From assembly GCA_947650365.1 (NCBI GenBank), contig OX393557.1:744001-808000 (forward strand): a DNA stretch of 64,000 bases, in the 5' to 3' direction. The notes beneath the pieces are model-generated. The model made no database searches. It worked only from the letters and a program-made list of their open reading frames with translations, and was not told the origin of the DNA. Position 1 is the first letter of the stretch; every line of letters begins with the position of its first letter. Shown one piece after another: positions 50,289 to 61,178 of the stretch. Position numbers and translations under genes: made by a program. This stretch comes from Chamaelirium japonicum (taxonomy: Eukaryota; Streptophyta; Magnoliopsida; Liliales; Melanthiaceae).

Positions 50289-50612
50289 GAGCAGGGCGAC
50301 GTCAGGGGATCGATGAGATCACCATCGTTGGTGGTAGACCGCGTGGGGTGGTTGAGATAGGGAATGCATCATCTATCAGTTTTGGATTGTGTAAATATTA
50401 TTTTATAATATGTGGTTATTTTTTGTTCTTGTCGATATATAATTGTCGGGTATTGTGGTAATATTTGATAATTTGCTGTAATATTTTATAAATTGAGGTA
50501 ATATTTGATAAATTGTGGTAATATTTTATAAATTGTGGTAATATTTGATAAATTGTGGTAATATATTATGGTATTGTTGTAAATCACAGGAATTAAATAA
50601 CATTATATAGGT
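50289..50612 (+). other. 3' flank of the CACTA gene with AT-rich 20-bp repeats
   Basis: A short GC-richer segment (50289-50370, GGAGCAGGGCGACGTCAGGG) may be a last exon or 3' UTR. It is followed at about 50455-50577 by about six copies of a 20-bp repeat TAATATTTGATAAATTGTGG. Ends at the LTR element. Confidence 0.6.
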
Positions 50613-50617
50613 AATTT
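50613..50617. repeat. Target-site duplication of the non-autonomous LTR element, left copy
   Basis: AATTT before the LTR, repeated at 55211-55215 after the other LTR. Confidence 0.9.
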
Positions 50618-51441
50618 TGTGGGTGCAAATTTTGGCAAGAAGTCTGCAAACAGCGGGACCCACCGGCCCTGCCTGGTGGGCCCCCGGAGACTACAGCGTG
50701 ACCCACCGGCCCTGCCTGGTGGGCCCCCGGAGATTACAGCGGGACCCACCGGCCCTGCCTGGTGGGCCCCCGAAGACTACAGAGGGACCCACCGGCCCTG
50801 CCTGGTGGGCCCCCGGAGATTACAGCGGGACCCACCGGCCCTGCCTGGTGGGCCCCCGAAGACTACAGAGGGACCCACCGGCCCTGCCTGGTGGGCCCCC
50901 GAGGACTACAGCGGGACCCACCGGCCCTGCCTGGTGGGCCCCCGAAGACAACAGCAGGACCCCCCAGCCTTACCTGGAGGATCCCCAGATACGACAGCAG
51001 AAACCGCCATTTACCCCGGAATTCCTCCCAGAGAATCCTATAAATAGCAGAGCCTTCGAATGTAAATGGATCGAACTCTCAGTTCTAAAAACCAAAGCTC
51101 TGGGATTTCCAACTTCACATCCTTCCCTTCTCTTTAATCTTCATCTTCTCTTTGAAGAGGTGAAGGGTGACTTCAGTGATACTCGGCCTGTCGAGATCAC
51201 TTCGATACAAGTGTTAGTGAATTCGGGTTGCTCCCTATAGCACAGAGACGTAGGCTTCGGCTGAACTCCGAGATCACATCTCTCGCGTCAATTCTCTGAT
51301 TGCATCTCCCTCTCTCTCTGTTTACATATCAAAAGCTTCAACTTCAATCAGTAGATCGACCAACGATCTCCGACGTCAACTGCAACTTCAATTGACTGGT
51401 GAGGCGAAGTCTTCGGGTCGGCACGAAGATTTTCCCCCACA
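50618..51441 (+). repeat. 5' LTR of non-autonomous element
   Basis: TGTGGGTGCA to TTTTCCCCCACA. About seven 43-bp U3 repeats lie at 50650-50970. The TATA box TATAAATAG is at 51039-51047. Downstream sequence is shared with the large elements, for example CTCCCTATAGCAC. Confidence 0.95.
51039..51047 (+). promoter_or_regulatory. TATA box in non-autonomous 5' LTR
   Basis: TATAAATAG, directly downstream of the 43-bp repeat block; the same motif is at 54808-54816 in the 3' LTR. Confidence 0.7.
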
Positions 51442-51444
51442 GTT

Positions 51445-51460
51445 TGGCGTCGTCTGTGGG
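51445..51460 (+). other. Primer-binding site of non-autonomous element
   Basis: TGGCGTCGTCTGTGGG, three bases after the 5' LTR, in the same position and nearly the same sequence as at 28891-28906. Confidence 0.75.
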
Positions 51461-52217
51461 ATCCGTTCAAAAAGCTCAATGTGCTCAACGACAACATCGG
51501 ATCGGTTGAGCAGACAACTGATCTTCAAAGTCAAACTTCTCAGCTCCCTCGGTTGAGCAGACAACCGAATGGACACGAGCGATCTGGTTGCTTCCTCCGC
51601 TTTTTGAATGGCGAGGACTCTATCAGGATCATCCAGAGAGAAGTTACTCAGAATGACATCAGTCGAGACTCGCTCAATGAGTCGGCGGCTGAACTTCAAT
51701 CCAACAACCCGCTCTTTCTAGACAATCCATCATCGATATCTCCCTTCGATATCCTAAGCCTTTCAAGTCTGACCCTCCTCCAATCCCTACATTGGGGGTG
51801 AGGTTCGAAACGAAAGGGCTCACTTGAAGACTACAACGAGGTGATAGGCAAAAGTCCGAGGTGCACTGCTGCCTCGGCATTTGGTGAAGCCCAGGGAGAC
51901 AGCCTTGGCACTCGAATGCAAAGTTCGAGGTGCACTCGCTGCCTCGGCATTTGGCGAACCCCAAGGAGACAGCCTTGGTACTCGAATGCAAACTAACTCC
52001 CAACTGGGAAGGAACCTACACCGTCGAATCTATCGCAAGCAAAGGATCTTATCGACTGATCTCGCCAAAAGGAGAGAGATTTCCGTCTCTGATGTAATTT
52101 CCATGCTGAATAAAGATTCCTCTCAAACGTCTACTTGTCGTTATGAGACAGCGCAACATTCAGTTTCAAACCTTCAAGCAAATTCAAGTTGAGCCAGCTC
52201 AACCTTCAAGCAACAAA
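51461..52217 (+). pseudogene. Leader, gag-start and integrase-end remnants of non-autonomous element (fossil)
   Basis: The leader and a region around 51608-51700 align with the gag start of the large elements (ATGGCGAGGA, then TCAATGAGTC). Around 51990-52090 the sequence resembles the integrase C-terminus (CCAACTGGGAAGGAACCTAC, compare NWEGPYIVES). Between them is a 69-bp direct tandem duplication (51853-51921 and 51922-51991). No working gene is present. Confidence 0.75.
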
Positions 52218-52650
52218 GTCGTTTAACAAGTTTAGGGCCTCGGGTTGCGACACGACCCTTTACATGCAAATGTTAAACGGTTTCGGGTTGTGAAACAGCA
52301 CAACTCTCAATTTCAATCTCCAATGTCGTTTAACAAGTTTAGGGCTTCGTGTTGCGACACGACCCTTTACGTGCAAATGTTAAACGGTTTCGGGTTGTGA
52401 AACAGCACAACTCTCAATTTCAAGCTACCAGGTCGTTTAACAAAGTTTAGGGCCTCGTGTTGCGACACGACCCTTTACGTACAAATGTTAAACGGTTTCG
52501 GGTTGTGAAACAGCACAACTCTCAATTTCAAGCTACCAGGTCGTTTAACAAAGTTTAGGGCCTCGTGTTGCGACACGACCCTTTACGTGCAAATGTTAAA
52601 CGGTTTCGGGTTGTGAAACAGCACAACTCTCAATTTCAAGCTACCAGGAG
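52218..52650 (+). repeat. Four 106-108-bp repeats with TGCG-loop hairpins
   Basis: Starts at 52218, 52326, 52432 and 52540. Each contains the hairpin TCGTGT-TGCG-ACACGA (52348-52363, 52455-52470, 52563-52578; imperfect in the first copy) and a second stem GTTGTG / CACAAC. They correspond to the 3' region repeats of the large elements at 13735-13960 and 22430-22760, here closely homogenised. Confidence 0.88.
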
Positions 52651-54205
52651 CTCGCCAAAGCTCGCTCAAGAGCTCGCCAAAGCTCGCTCAAGAGCTCGTC
52701 CAAGCTCGTTCAAGAGCTCGCCAAAGCTCGCTCAGGAGCTCGCCCAAGCTCGCCCAAGTTCACTCAGGAGCTCGCTCGTAGCCTGCTCCGGAGCTCGACA
52801 TCACTTTTGACCGATCGGTTGAATTCATACTGGATCGGCCAAAAAACTATGTTTTTTGACCGATCACTTCGACCTTGACCGGCTGAATTTGACCGATCAC
52901 AGTGACCAATCACTTTTGACCGATCGGTCGAATTCCTACTGGATCGGCCAAAAAACTATGTTTTTTGACCGATCACTTCGACCTTGACCGGCTGAATTTG
53001 ACCGATCACTTTTGACCGATCACTTTTTGACCGCTCAAAAGCTCGCTCAAGAGCTCGTCCAAGCTCGTTCAAAGAGCTCGCCAAAGCTCGCTCAAGAGCT
53101 CGCTCAAGAGCTCGCTCAAGAGCTCGTCCAAGCTCGTTCAGGAGCTCGCCAAAGCTTGTTCAAAAGCTCGCCAAAGCTCGCTCAAGAGCTCGTCCAAGCT
53201 CGTTCAGGAGCTCGCCTAAGCTCACTCAAGAGCTTGTCCAAGCTCGCTCAGGAGCTCGCCTAAGCTCGCTCAAGAGCTCGTCAAAGCTCGTTCAGGAGCT
53301 CGCCAAAGCTCGCTCAAAAGCTCGCATAAAAGCTCGCTCAAGAGCTCGTCCAAGCTCGTTCAAGAGCTCGCCAAAGCTCGCTCAGGAGCTCGCCCAAGCT
53401 CGCTCAGGAGCTCGCCCAAGTTCACTCAGGAGCTCGCCCGTAGCCCGCTCCGGAGCTCGACATCACTTTTGACCGATCGATCGAATTCATACTGGATCGG
53501 CCAAAAAACTATGTTTTTTGACCGATCACTTCGACCTTGACCGGCTGAAATTGACCGATCACTTTTGACCGATCACTTTTTGACCGCTCAAAAGCTCGCT
53601 CAAAAGCTCATCCAAGCTCACTCAAGAGCTCGCCAAAGCTCGCTCAAGAGCTCGTTCAAGAGCACCCCAAAGCTCGCTCAAAAGCTCGCCCAAACTCGCT
53701 CAAGAGCTCGCCTAAGCTCGCTCAAGAACTCGTCCAAGCTCGTTCAGGAGCTCGCCTAAGCTCGCTCAAGAGCTCGTCCAAGCTCGTTCAGAAGCTCGCT
53801 CAAGAACTCGTCCAAGCTCGTTCAGGAGCTCGCCCAAGCTCGCTCAAGAGCTCGTCCAAGCTCGTTCAGGAGCTCGTCAAAGCTCGCTCAAGAGCTCGTC
53901 CAAGCTCGTTCAAAAGCTTGCCAGAGCTCGCCCAAGCTCGCTCAAGAGCTCGCCTAACCTCGCTCAAGAGCTCGTACAAGCTCGTTCAAGAGCTCGCCAA
54001 AGCTCGCACAAGAGCTCGTCCAAGCTCGTTCAAGAGCTCGCCTAAGCTCGCTCAGGAGCTCGTGCAAGCTCGCTCAAGAGCTCGTCCAAGCTCGTTCAAG
54101 AGCTTGCCTAAGCTCGCTCAGGAGCTCGCCCAAGCTCGCTCAGGAGCTCGCCCAAGCTCGCCCAAGTTCACTCAGGAGCTCGCCCGTAGCCCGCTCCGGA
54201 GCTCG
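52643..54205 (+). repeat. 22-bp GAGCTCG minisatellite with two islands of 118-bp-like repeat
   Basis: Dense tandem copies of a 22-bp unit made of two related halves (AAGCTCGCTCA and AGAGCTCGTCC). They are interrupted at about 52800-53030 and 53463-53590 by sequence related to the 118-bp repeats (GACCGATCGGT, CCAAAAAACTATGTTTTTTG). Open frames here (for example 53012-53263) are Lys-Leu-Ala-Gln-type by-products of a stop-free unit. Confidence 0.9.
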
Positions 54206-54329
54206 CCATCAAATTTTGACCGATCGGTCTATTTTGATGCTAACATTTTGCAAGCTCCTCTGTGTGTGTGACAGGGGGTCGTTAGCTTTGCACCACGAAT
54301 CCAAGCCAGCCAGATGATCTCTAGCTAAC

Positions 54330-54343
54330 TTGGAGGGGGTAAC
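54330..54343 (+). other. Polypurine tract of non-autonomous element
   Basis: TTGGAGGGGGTAAC adjoining the 3' LTR. Confidence 0.85.
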
Positions 54344-55210
54344 TGTGGGTGCAAATTTTGGCAAGAAGTCTGCAAACAGCGGGACCCACCGGCCCTGCCT
54401 GGTGGGCCCCCGGAGACTATAGCGGGACCCACCGGCCCTGCCTGGTGGACCCCCGGAGATTACAGCGGGACCCACCGGCCCTGCCTGGTGGGCCCCCGAA
54501 GACTATAGAGGGACCCACCGGCCCTGCCTGGTGGGCCCCCGAAGACTACAGAGGGACCCACCGGCCCTGCCTGGTGGGCCCCCGGAGATTACAGCGGGAC
54601 CCACCGGCCCTGCCTGGTGGGCCCCCGAAGACTACAGAGGGACCCACCGGCCCTGCCTGGTGGGCCCCCGAGGACTACAGCGGGACCCACCGGCCCTGCC
54701 TGGTGGGCCCCCGAAGACAACAGCAGGACCCACCAGCCTTACCTGGAGGATCCCCAGATACGACAACAGAAACCGCCATTTACCCCGGAATTCCTCCCAA
54801 AGAATCCTATAAATAGCAGAGCCTTCGAATGTAAATGGATCGAACTCTCAGTTCTAAAAACCAGAGCTCTGGGATTTCCAACTTCACATCCTTCCCTTCT
54901 CTTTAATCTTCATCTTCTCTTTGAAGAGGTGAAGGGTGACTTCAGTGATACTCGGCCTGTCGAGATCACTTCGATACAAGTGTTAGTGAATTCGGGTTGC
55001 TCCCTATAGCACGGAGACGTAGGCTTCGGCTGAACTCCGAGATCACATCTCTCGCATCAATTCTCTGATTGCATCTCCCTCTCTCTCTGTTTACATATCA
55101 AAAGCTTCAACTTCAATCAGTAGATCGACCAACGATCTCCGATGTCAACTGCAACTTCAATTGACTGGTGAGGCGAAGTCTTCGGGTCGGCACGAAGATT
55201 TTACCCCACA
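54344..55210 (+). repeat. 3' LTR of non-autonomous element
   Basis: 867 bp, TGTGGGTGCA to ACCCCACA, one 43-bp U3 unit longer than the 5' LTR. TATAAATAG at 54808-54816. Confidence 0.95.
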
Positions 55211-55215
55211 AATTT
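55211..55215. repeat. Target-site duplication of the non-autonomous LTR element, right copy
   Basis: AATTT, matching 50613-50617. Confidence 0.9.
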
Positions 55216-55698
55216 TATTAAAAAAAAAAATAACTTATTACCGACGAAAATTAAATATTCCGTCGGTAATAAAGTTTTTATTATTTTTCAAATCATTAAT
55301 GAATTACCGACGGAAGATATGTATCCGTCGGTAATATATATATTATTACCGACAGTAACATAAATAACCGTCAGTAATATATATATTATTACCGACGGTA
55401 AATACCATACCCGTCGGTAAAATGTTTCTATATTACCGGCGGATTATTATATCCCGTCGGCAATAATATATTATATTCATTTTTAATTGTTTAAAGATTA
55501 CCGATGGCTTAAATATTACCGTCGGTATTAATTATTATTACCGACGGTAATATTTAGTCCGTCGCATTGTTTTCCCGATACCTTTTTTCCCGACAGCCAG
55601 CGACGGAAATTTCTTCCGTCGCTATAAAATATTACCGATGAAAATTTAATATTACCGACGGATAGTGTCCGTCGGTAATAACTGTTTTTTTTGTAGTG
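55216..55698 (+). repeat. CACTA right end: subterminal repeats and terminal inverted repeat
   Basis: Many TTACCGACGG motifs and their complements CCGTCGGTAA in both orientations form the subterminal repeat block typical of CACTA elements. The end is CTGTTTTTTTTGTAGTG, complementary to a CACTACAAAAAAAACAG terminus. Satellite resumes at 55699. The motif pairs can fold into many hairpins. Confidence 0.9.
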
Positions 55699-58020
55699 AT
55701 CGTACGAATGAGTAAGAATAGATCGTACGAATGAATTAGAATGGATCGTACAAATGAATTAGAATGGATCGTACGAAAGAATTAGAATGGATCGTACGAA
55801 TGAATTAGAATGGATCGTACGAAGGAATTAGAATTGATCGTATGAATGAATTAGAATGAATTAGAATGGATCGTATGAATAAATTCGAATGGATCGTACG
55901 AATGAATTAGAATGGATCGTGCGAAATTAGAATAGATCGTACGAATGAATTAGAATGGATCGTACGAATGAATTAGAATGGATCGTGCGAATGAATTAGA
56001 ATGGATCGTACGAATGAATTAGAATGGATCCATTCTAATTAGAATGGATTCATTCGTACGATCAAATCTAATTCATTCGCACTAATGTATCCATTCTAAT
56101 TCATTCGCACGATCCATTCTAATTCATTCGCACAATCTATTCTAATTCATTCATACGATCCATTCTAATTCATTAGCATGATCCATTCTAATTCTTTCGC
56201 ATGAATGTATCCATTCTAATCCATTCTAATTCATTCTAATTCATTCTAATTCCATTCCAATTCATTCAAATTCATTCGTACGATCCATTCTAATTCATTC
56301 GTATGATCCATTCTTACTCATTCGTACGATCCATTCTAATTCATTCACACGAATATATCCATTCTAATTCATTCATACGTTCCATTCTAATTCATTCGCA
56401 CGAATGTATCCATTCTAGTTCATTCGTACGATCCATTCTAATTCATTCGCACGATCCAATCTAATTCATTCGCACGATCCATTCTAATTCATTCGTACGA
56501 TCCATTCTATTTCATTCGAACGATCCATTCTTACTCATTCGTACGATCCATTCTAATTCATTCGTACGATCCATTCTAATTCATTCGTATGATTCATTCT
56601 TACTCATTCATATGATCCATTCTAATTCATTCTAATTCGAATTCATTCTTACGATCGTGCGAATGGATCGTACGAATGAATTAGAATGGATCGTGCGATT
56701 GAATTAGAATGGATTGTACGAATGAGTAAGAATGGATCGTACGAATGAAATAGAATGGATCGTACGAATAAATTAGAATGGATCGTGCTAATAAATTAGA
56801 ATGGATCGTACGAATGAATTAGAATAGATTGTGCGAATGAATTAAAATAGATCGTACGAATATATTAGAATGGATCGTATGAATGAATTAGAATGGATCG
56901 TGCGAATGAATTAGAATGGATCATATGAATGAATTAGAATGGATCGTATGAATGAATTAGAATAGATCGTACGAATGAATTAGAATGGATACATATGAAA
57001 GAATAGATCGTTCAAATGAATTAGAATGAATCGTACGAAGGAATTAGAATGGATACATTCATGTGAATGAATTAGAATGGATCGTACGAAGGAATTAGAA
57101 TGGATCATACGAATGAAATAGAGTGGTTCGTATGAAGGAATTAGAATGGATCGTAGGAAGGAATTAAAATGGATCGTACAAATGAATTAGAATGGATACA
57201 TTCGTGCAAAAGAATTAGAATGGATTGTATGAATGAATTAGAATGGATCGTGCAAATGAATTAGAATGGATCGTGCGAATGAATTAGAATGGATCGTAGA
57301 TGTGCGAATGAATTAGAATGGATCATACGAATGAATTAGAATGGATACATTCGTGCGAATGAATTAGAATGGATCGTATGAATGACTTGGAATGGATCAT
57401 ATGAATGAATTAGAATGGATCGTGCGAATGAATTAGAATGGATCGTACGAATGAATAGGAATAGATTGTGCGAATGAATTAGAATGGATCGTACGAATGA
57501 ATTAGAATTAATTAGAATGGATACATTCGTGCGAATGAATTAGAATGGATCGTATGAATGAATTAGATTAGATAGTATGAATGAATTAGAATGGATCGTA
57601 CGTATGAATTAGAATGGATCGTACGAATGAATTAGAATGGATTGTACGAAGGAATTAGAATGGATTGTACAAATGAATTAGAATGGATACATTCGTGCAT
57701 TCATACATTCGTGCGAAGGAATTAGAATGGATCGTACGAATGGATCGTAAGAAGGAATTAGAATGAATTAGAATGGATACATTCGTGCGAATATATAAGA
57801 ATGGATCGTATGAATGAATTAGATTGGATCATATGAATGAATTAGAATGGATCGTACGTATGAATTAGAATGGATACCTTTATGGGAATGAATTAGAATG
57901 GATCGTACGAAGGAATTAGAATGGATCATACGAATGAAATAGAATGGATACATTCGTGCGAATGAATTAGAATGGATCATTCTAATCCATTCTAATTCAT
58001 TCATACGATCTATTCTAATT

Positions 58021-61000
58021 CATACGTACGATCCATTCTAATTCATTCATACGATTCAATCTAATTCATTCATATGATCCATTCTAATTCATTCGCACGA
58101 ATGTATCCATTCTAATTCATTCTAATTCCTTCGTACGATCCATTCGTACGATCCATTCTAATTCCTTCGCACGAATGTATCCATGCACGAATGTATGCAT
58201 TCTAATTCATTTGTCAGATCCATTCTAATTCCTTCGTACGATACATTCTAATTCATTCGCATGATCCATTCTAATTCATTCATACGATCCATTCTAATTC
58301 ATTCATTCGCAGGAATTAGAATGGATCGTATGAATGAATTAGAATGCATACATTCGTGCGAATGAATTAGAATGGATCGTATGAATGAATTAGAATGGAT
58401 CGTACGAATGAATTCGAATGGATCGTACGAATGAATTAGAATGGATTGTAAGATTGAATTAGAATGGATCGTATGAATGAATTAGAATGGATCGTGCGAA
58501 TGAATTAGAATGGATCGTACGAATGAATTAGAATGGATACATTCGTGCGAATGAATTAGAATGGATCGTACGAATGAGTAAGAATGGATCGTACGAATGA
58601 AATAGAATGGATCGTACGAATTAGAATGGATCGTATGAATGAATTAGAATGGATTGTGCGAATGAATTAGAATGGATCGTACGAATGAATTAGACTGGAT
58701 CGTATAAATTTAATAGAATGGATCGTACGAATAAATTAGAATGGATCATGCTAATGAATTTGAATGGATCGTACGAATGAATTAGAATAGATTGTGCGAA
58801 TAATGAATTACAATGGATCGTGCGAATGAATTAGATTGGATCGTGCGAATGAATTAGAATGGATCGTACGAATGAATTAGAATGGATACATTCGTGCGAA
58901 TGAATTAGAATGGATCGTATGAATGAATTAGAATGGATCGTATGAATGAATTCGAATAGATCGTACGAAGGAATTAGAATGGATCTTACGAATGAATTAC
59001 AATGGATACATTCGTGCGAAAGAATTAGAATGGATTGTATGAATGAATTAGAATGGATTGTATGAATGAATTAGAATGGATCGTGCGAATGAATTAGAAT
59101 GGATCGTACGAATGAATTAGAATGGATCGTGCGAATGAATTAGAATGGATCGTACGAATGAATTAGAATAGATAGATTCGTGCGAATGAATTAGAATGGA
59201 TCGTACGAATGAGTAATAATGGATCGTACAAATGAATTAGAATGGATCGTATGAATTAGAATAGATCGTACAAATAAAATGGATCGTACGAATGAATTAG
59301 AATAGATTGTACGAAGGAATTAGAATGGATCGTACGAATGGTTCGTATGAATGAATTAGAATGTATTAGAATGAATCATACGAATGAATTAGAATGGATC
59401 GTACGAATGAATTAGAATGGATACATTCGTGGACGAATGAATTAGAATGGATACATTCGTGCGAAAGAATTAGAATGGATTGTATGAATGAATTAGAATG
59501 GATCTTATGAATGAATTAGAATGGATTGTGCGAATGAATTAGAATGGATCGTACGAATGAATTAGAATGGATCGGATGAATGAATTAGAATGGATCGTAC
59601 GAATGAATTAGAATGGATCGTACGAATGAATTAGAATGGACGCATTCGTGAGAATGAATTAGAATGGATCGTAGGAATGTGTAAGAATGGATCGTACGAA
59701 TGAAATAGAATGGATCGTACGAATGAATTAGAATGGATCGTGCTAATGAATTAGAATGGATCGTACGAATGTATTAGAATAGATTGTGCGATTGAATTAG
59801 AATGGATCGTACAAATGAATTAGAATGGATCGAATGAATGAATTAGAATCGATCGTGCAATTGAATTAGAATGGATCGTATGAATGAATTAGAATGGATA
59901 CATTCGTACGAATGAATTAGAATGGATTGTATGAATGAATTAGAATGGATCGTATGAATGAATTAGAATGGATCGTGCGAATGAATTAGAATGGATTGTG
60001 CGACTGAATTATAATGGATCATACGAATAAATTAGAATGGATCGTATGAATGAATTAGCACGATCCATTCTAATTCATTCGCACGGTCCATTCTAATTCA
60101 TTCATACGATCCATTCTAGTTCATTCATACGATCCATTCTAATTCATTCATATAATCCATTCTAATTCATTCGCACAAATGGATCCATTCTAATTCCTTC
60201 GTACGATCCATTCTATTTCATTCGTATGATCCATTCTAATTCCTTCGTACGATCCATTCTAATTCTTTCGCATGAATGTATCCAATCTAATTCATTCGTA
60301 TCCATTCGAATTCATTCATACGATCCATTCTAATTCATTCATACGATCCAGTCTAATTCATTCATACGATCCATTCTAATTCATTCATATGATCCATTCT
60401 AATTCATTCGCACGAATGTATCTGTTCTAATTCATTCGTACGATCCATTCGAATTCATTCATACGATCCATTCTAATTCATTCGCACGATCCATTCGAAT
60501 TCATTCATACGATCCATTCCAATTCATTCGTACGATCCATTCTAATTCATTCGCACGATCCATTCGAATTCATTCATACGATCCATTCTAATTCATTCAT
60601 ACGATCCATTCTAATTCCTTTGTACGATCCATTCTAATTCCTTCGTACGATCCATTCTAATTCATTCGTACGATCCACCCTAATTCCTTCGTATGATCCA
60701 TTCTAATTCATTCGTACGATCCATTCTAATTCATTAGCACGATCCATTCTAATTCATTCGTACGATCCATTCTATTCATTCGTACGATCCATTCTAATTC
60801 ATTCTAATTCAAACGTATATTCTAATTCCTTCGTACGATCTATTCTATTCATTCGTATGATCCATTATAATTCATTCGCACGAATGTATCCATTCTAATT
60901 CCTTCGTACGATCCATTCTAATTCATTAGCACGATCCATTCTAATTCATTCATACGATCCAGTCTAATTCATTCATACGATCCATTCTAATTCATTCGCA

Positions 61001-61178
61001 CGAATGTATCCATTCTAATTCATTCTAATTCCTTTGTACGATCCATTTGTATGATCCATTCTAATTCCTTCGCACGAATGTATCCATGCACGAATGTATC
61101 TATTCTAATTCATTCGTACGATCCATTCTAATTCCTTCGTACGATCCATTCTAATTCATTCGTACGATCCATTCAATT
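58021..61178. repeat. Higher-order satellite block, copy A
   Basis: A landmark CATACGTACG (58021) recurs at 61179 and the F-to-R junction CATTCGCAGGAATTAG (58304) recurs 3158 bp later. The R-to-F junction GAATTAGCACGATCC recurs 3359 bp later (ends near 60060 and 63419), so copy B has about 200 bp more in its reverse arm. Each block thus contains a forward arm, a long reverse arm and a return. Confidence 0.8.

Larger units (their letters stand above)
50618..55210 (+). mobile_element. Non-autonomous LTR retrotransposon related to the two large Tat elements
   Basis: 4,593 bp on the plus strand, with LTRs of 824 and 867 bp (difference exactly one 43-bp U3 repeat), PBS, polypurine tract and AATTT target duplication. 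The LTRs and leader are clearly of the same family as 7304-33447. The internal region has only remnants of the gag start and integrase end, plus several tandem repeats, and no gag-pol. The LTRs differ at about 11 of 820 positions by eye (about 1.3%), so it is recent. Mobilisation in trans by a full-length relative is the likely explanation. Confidence 0.93.
42453..55698 (+). mobile_element. CACTA (En/Spm) DNA transposon, left end missing
   Basis: A plus-strand CACTA element. It carries a TNP2-type C-terminal remnant with DUF4216 (42549-43223), a six-exon TNP1-like pseudogene (43496-45190), a 181-bp tandem array (45271-50230), an AT-rich 3' flank, and a right end with many TACCGACGG subterminal repeats closing in TTTTTTTTGTAGTG, the complement of CACTACAAAAAAAA. 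The left terminal repeat and most of TNP2 are absent, and satellite meets the fragment near 42452, so the 3-bp target duplication cannot be checked. An LTR element (50618-55210) is nested within, leaving about 8.6 kb of CACTA. Confidence 0.9.

Noticed and set aside
50276-50461. 61-codon frame after the 181-bp array as a separate gene
   Set aside because: Starts inside the presumed intron end and runs into AT-rich sequence; more likely a last exon or 3' UTR of the CACTA gene.
53012-54271. KLAQELAQARS-type frames resembling a helical repeat protein
   Set aside because: A 22-bp stop-free unit read through three frames; no conserved start, and composition is fully explained by the DNA repeat.
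55216-55698. Stand-alone MITE with TACCGACGG inverted motifs
   Set aside because: Only one terminal repeat is present, and the sequence is continuous with the CACTA interior across the LTR insertion, so it is better read as the CACTA right end.
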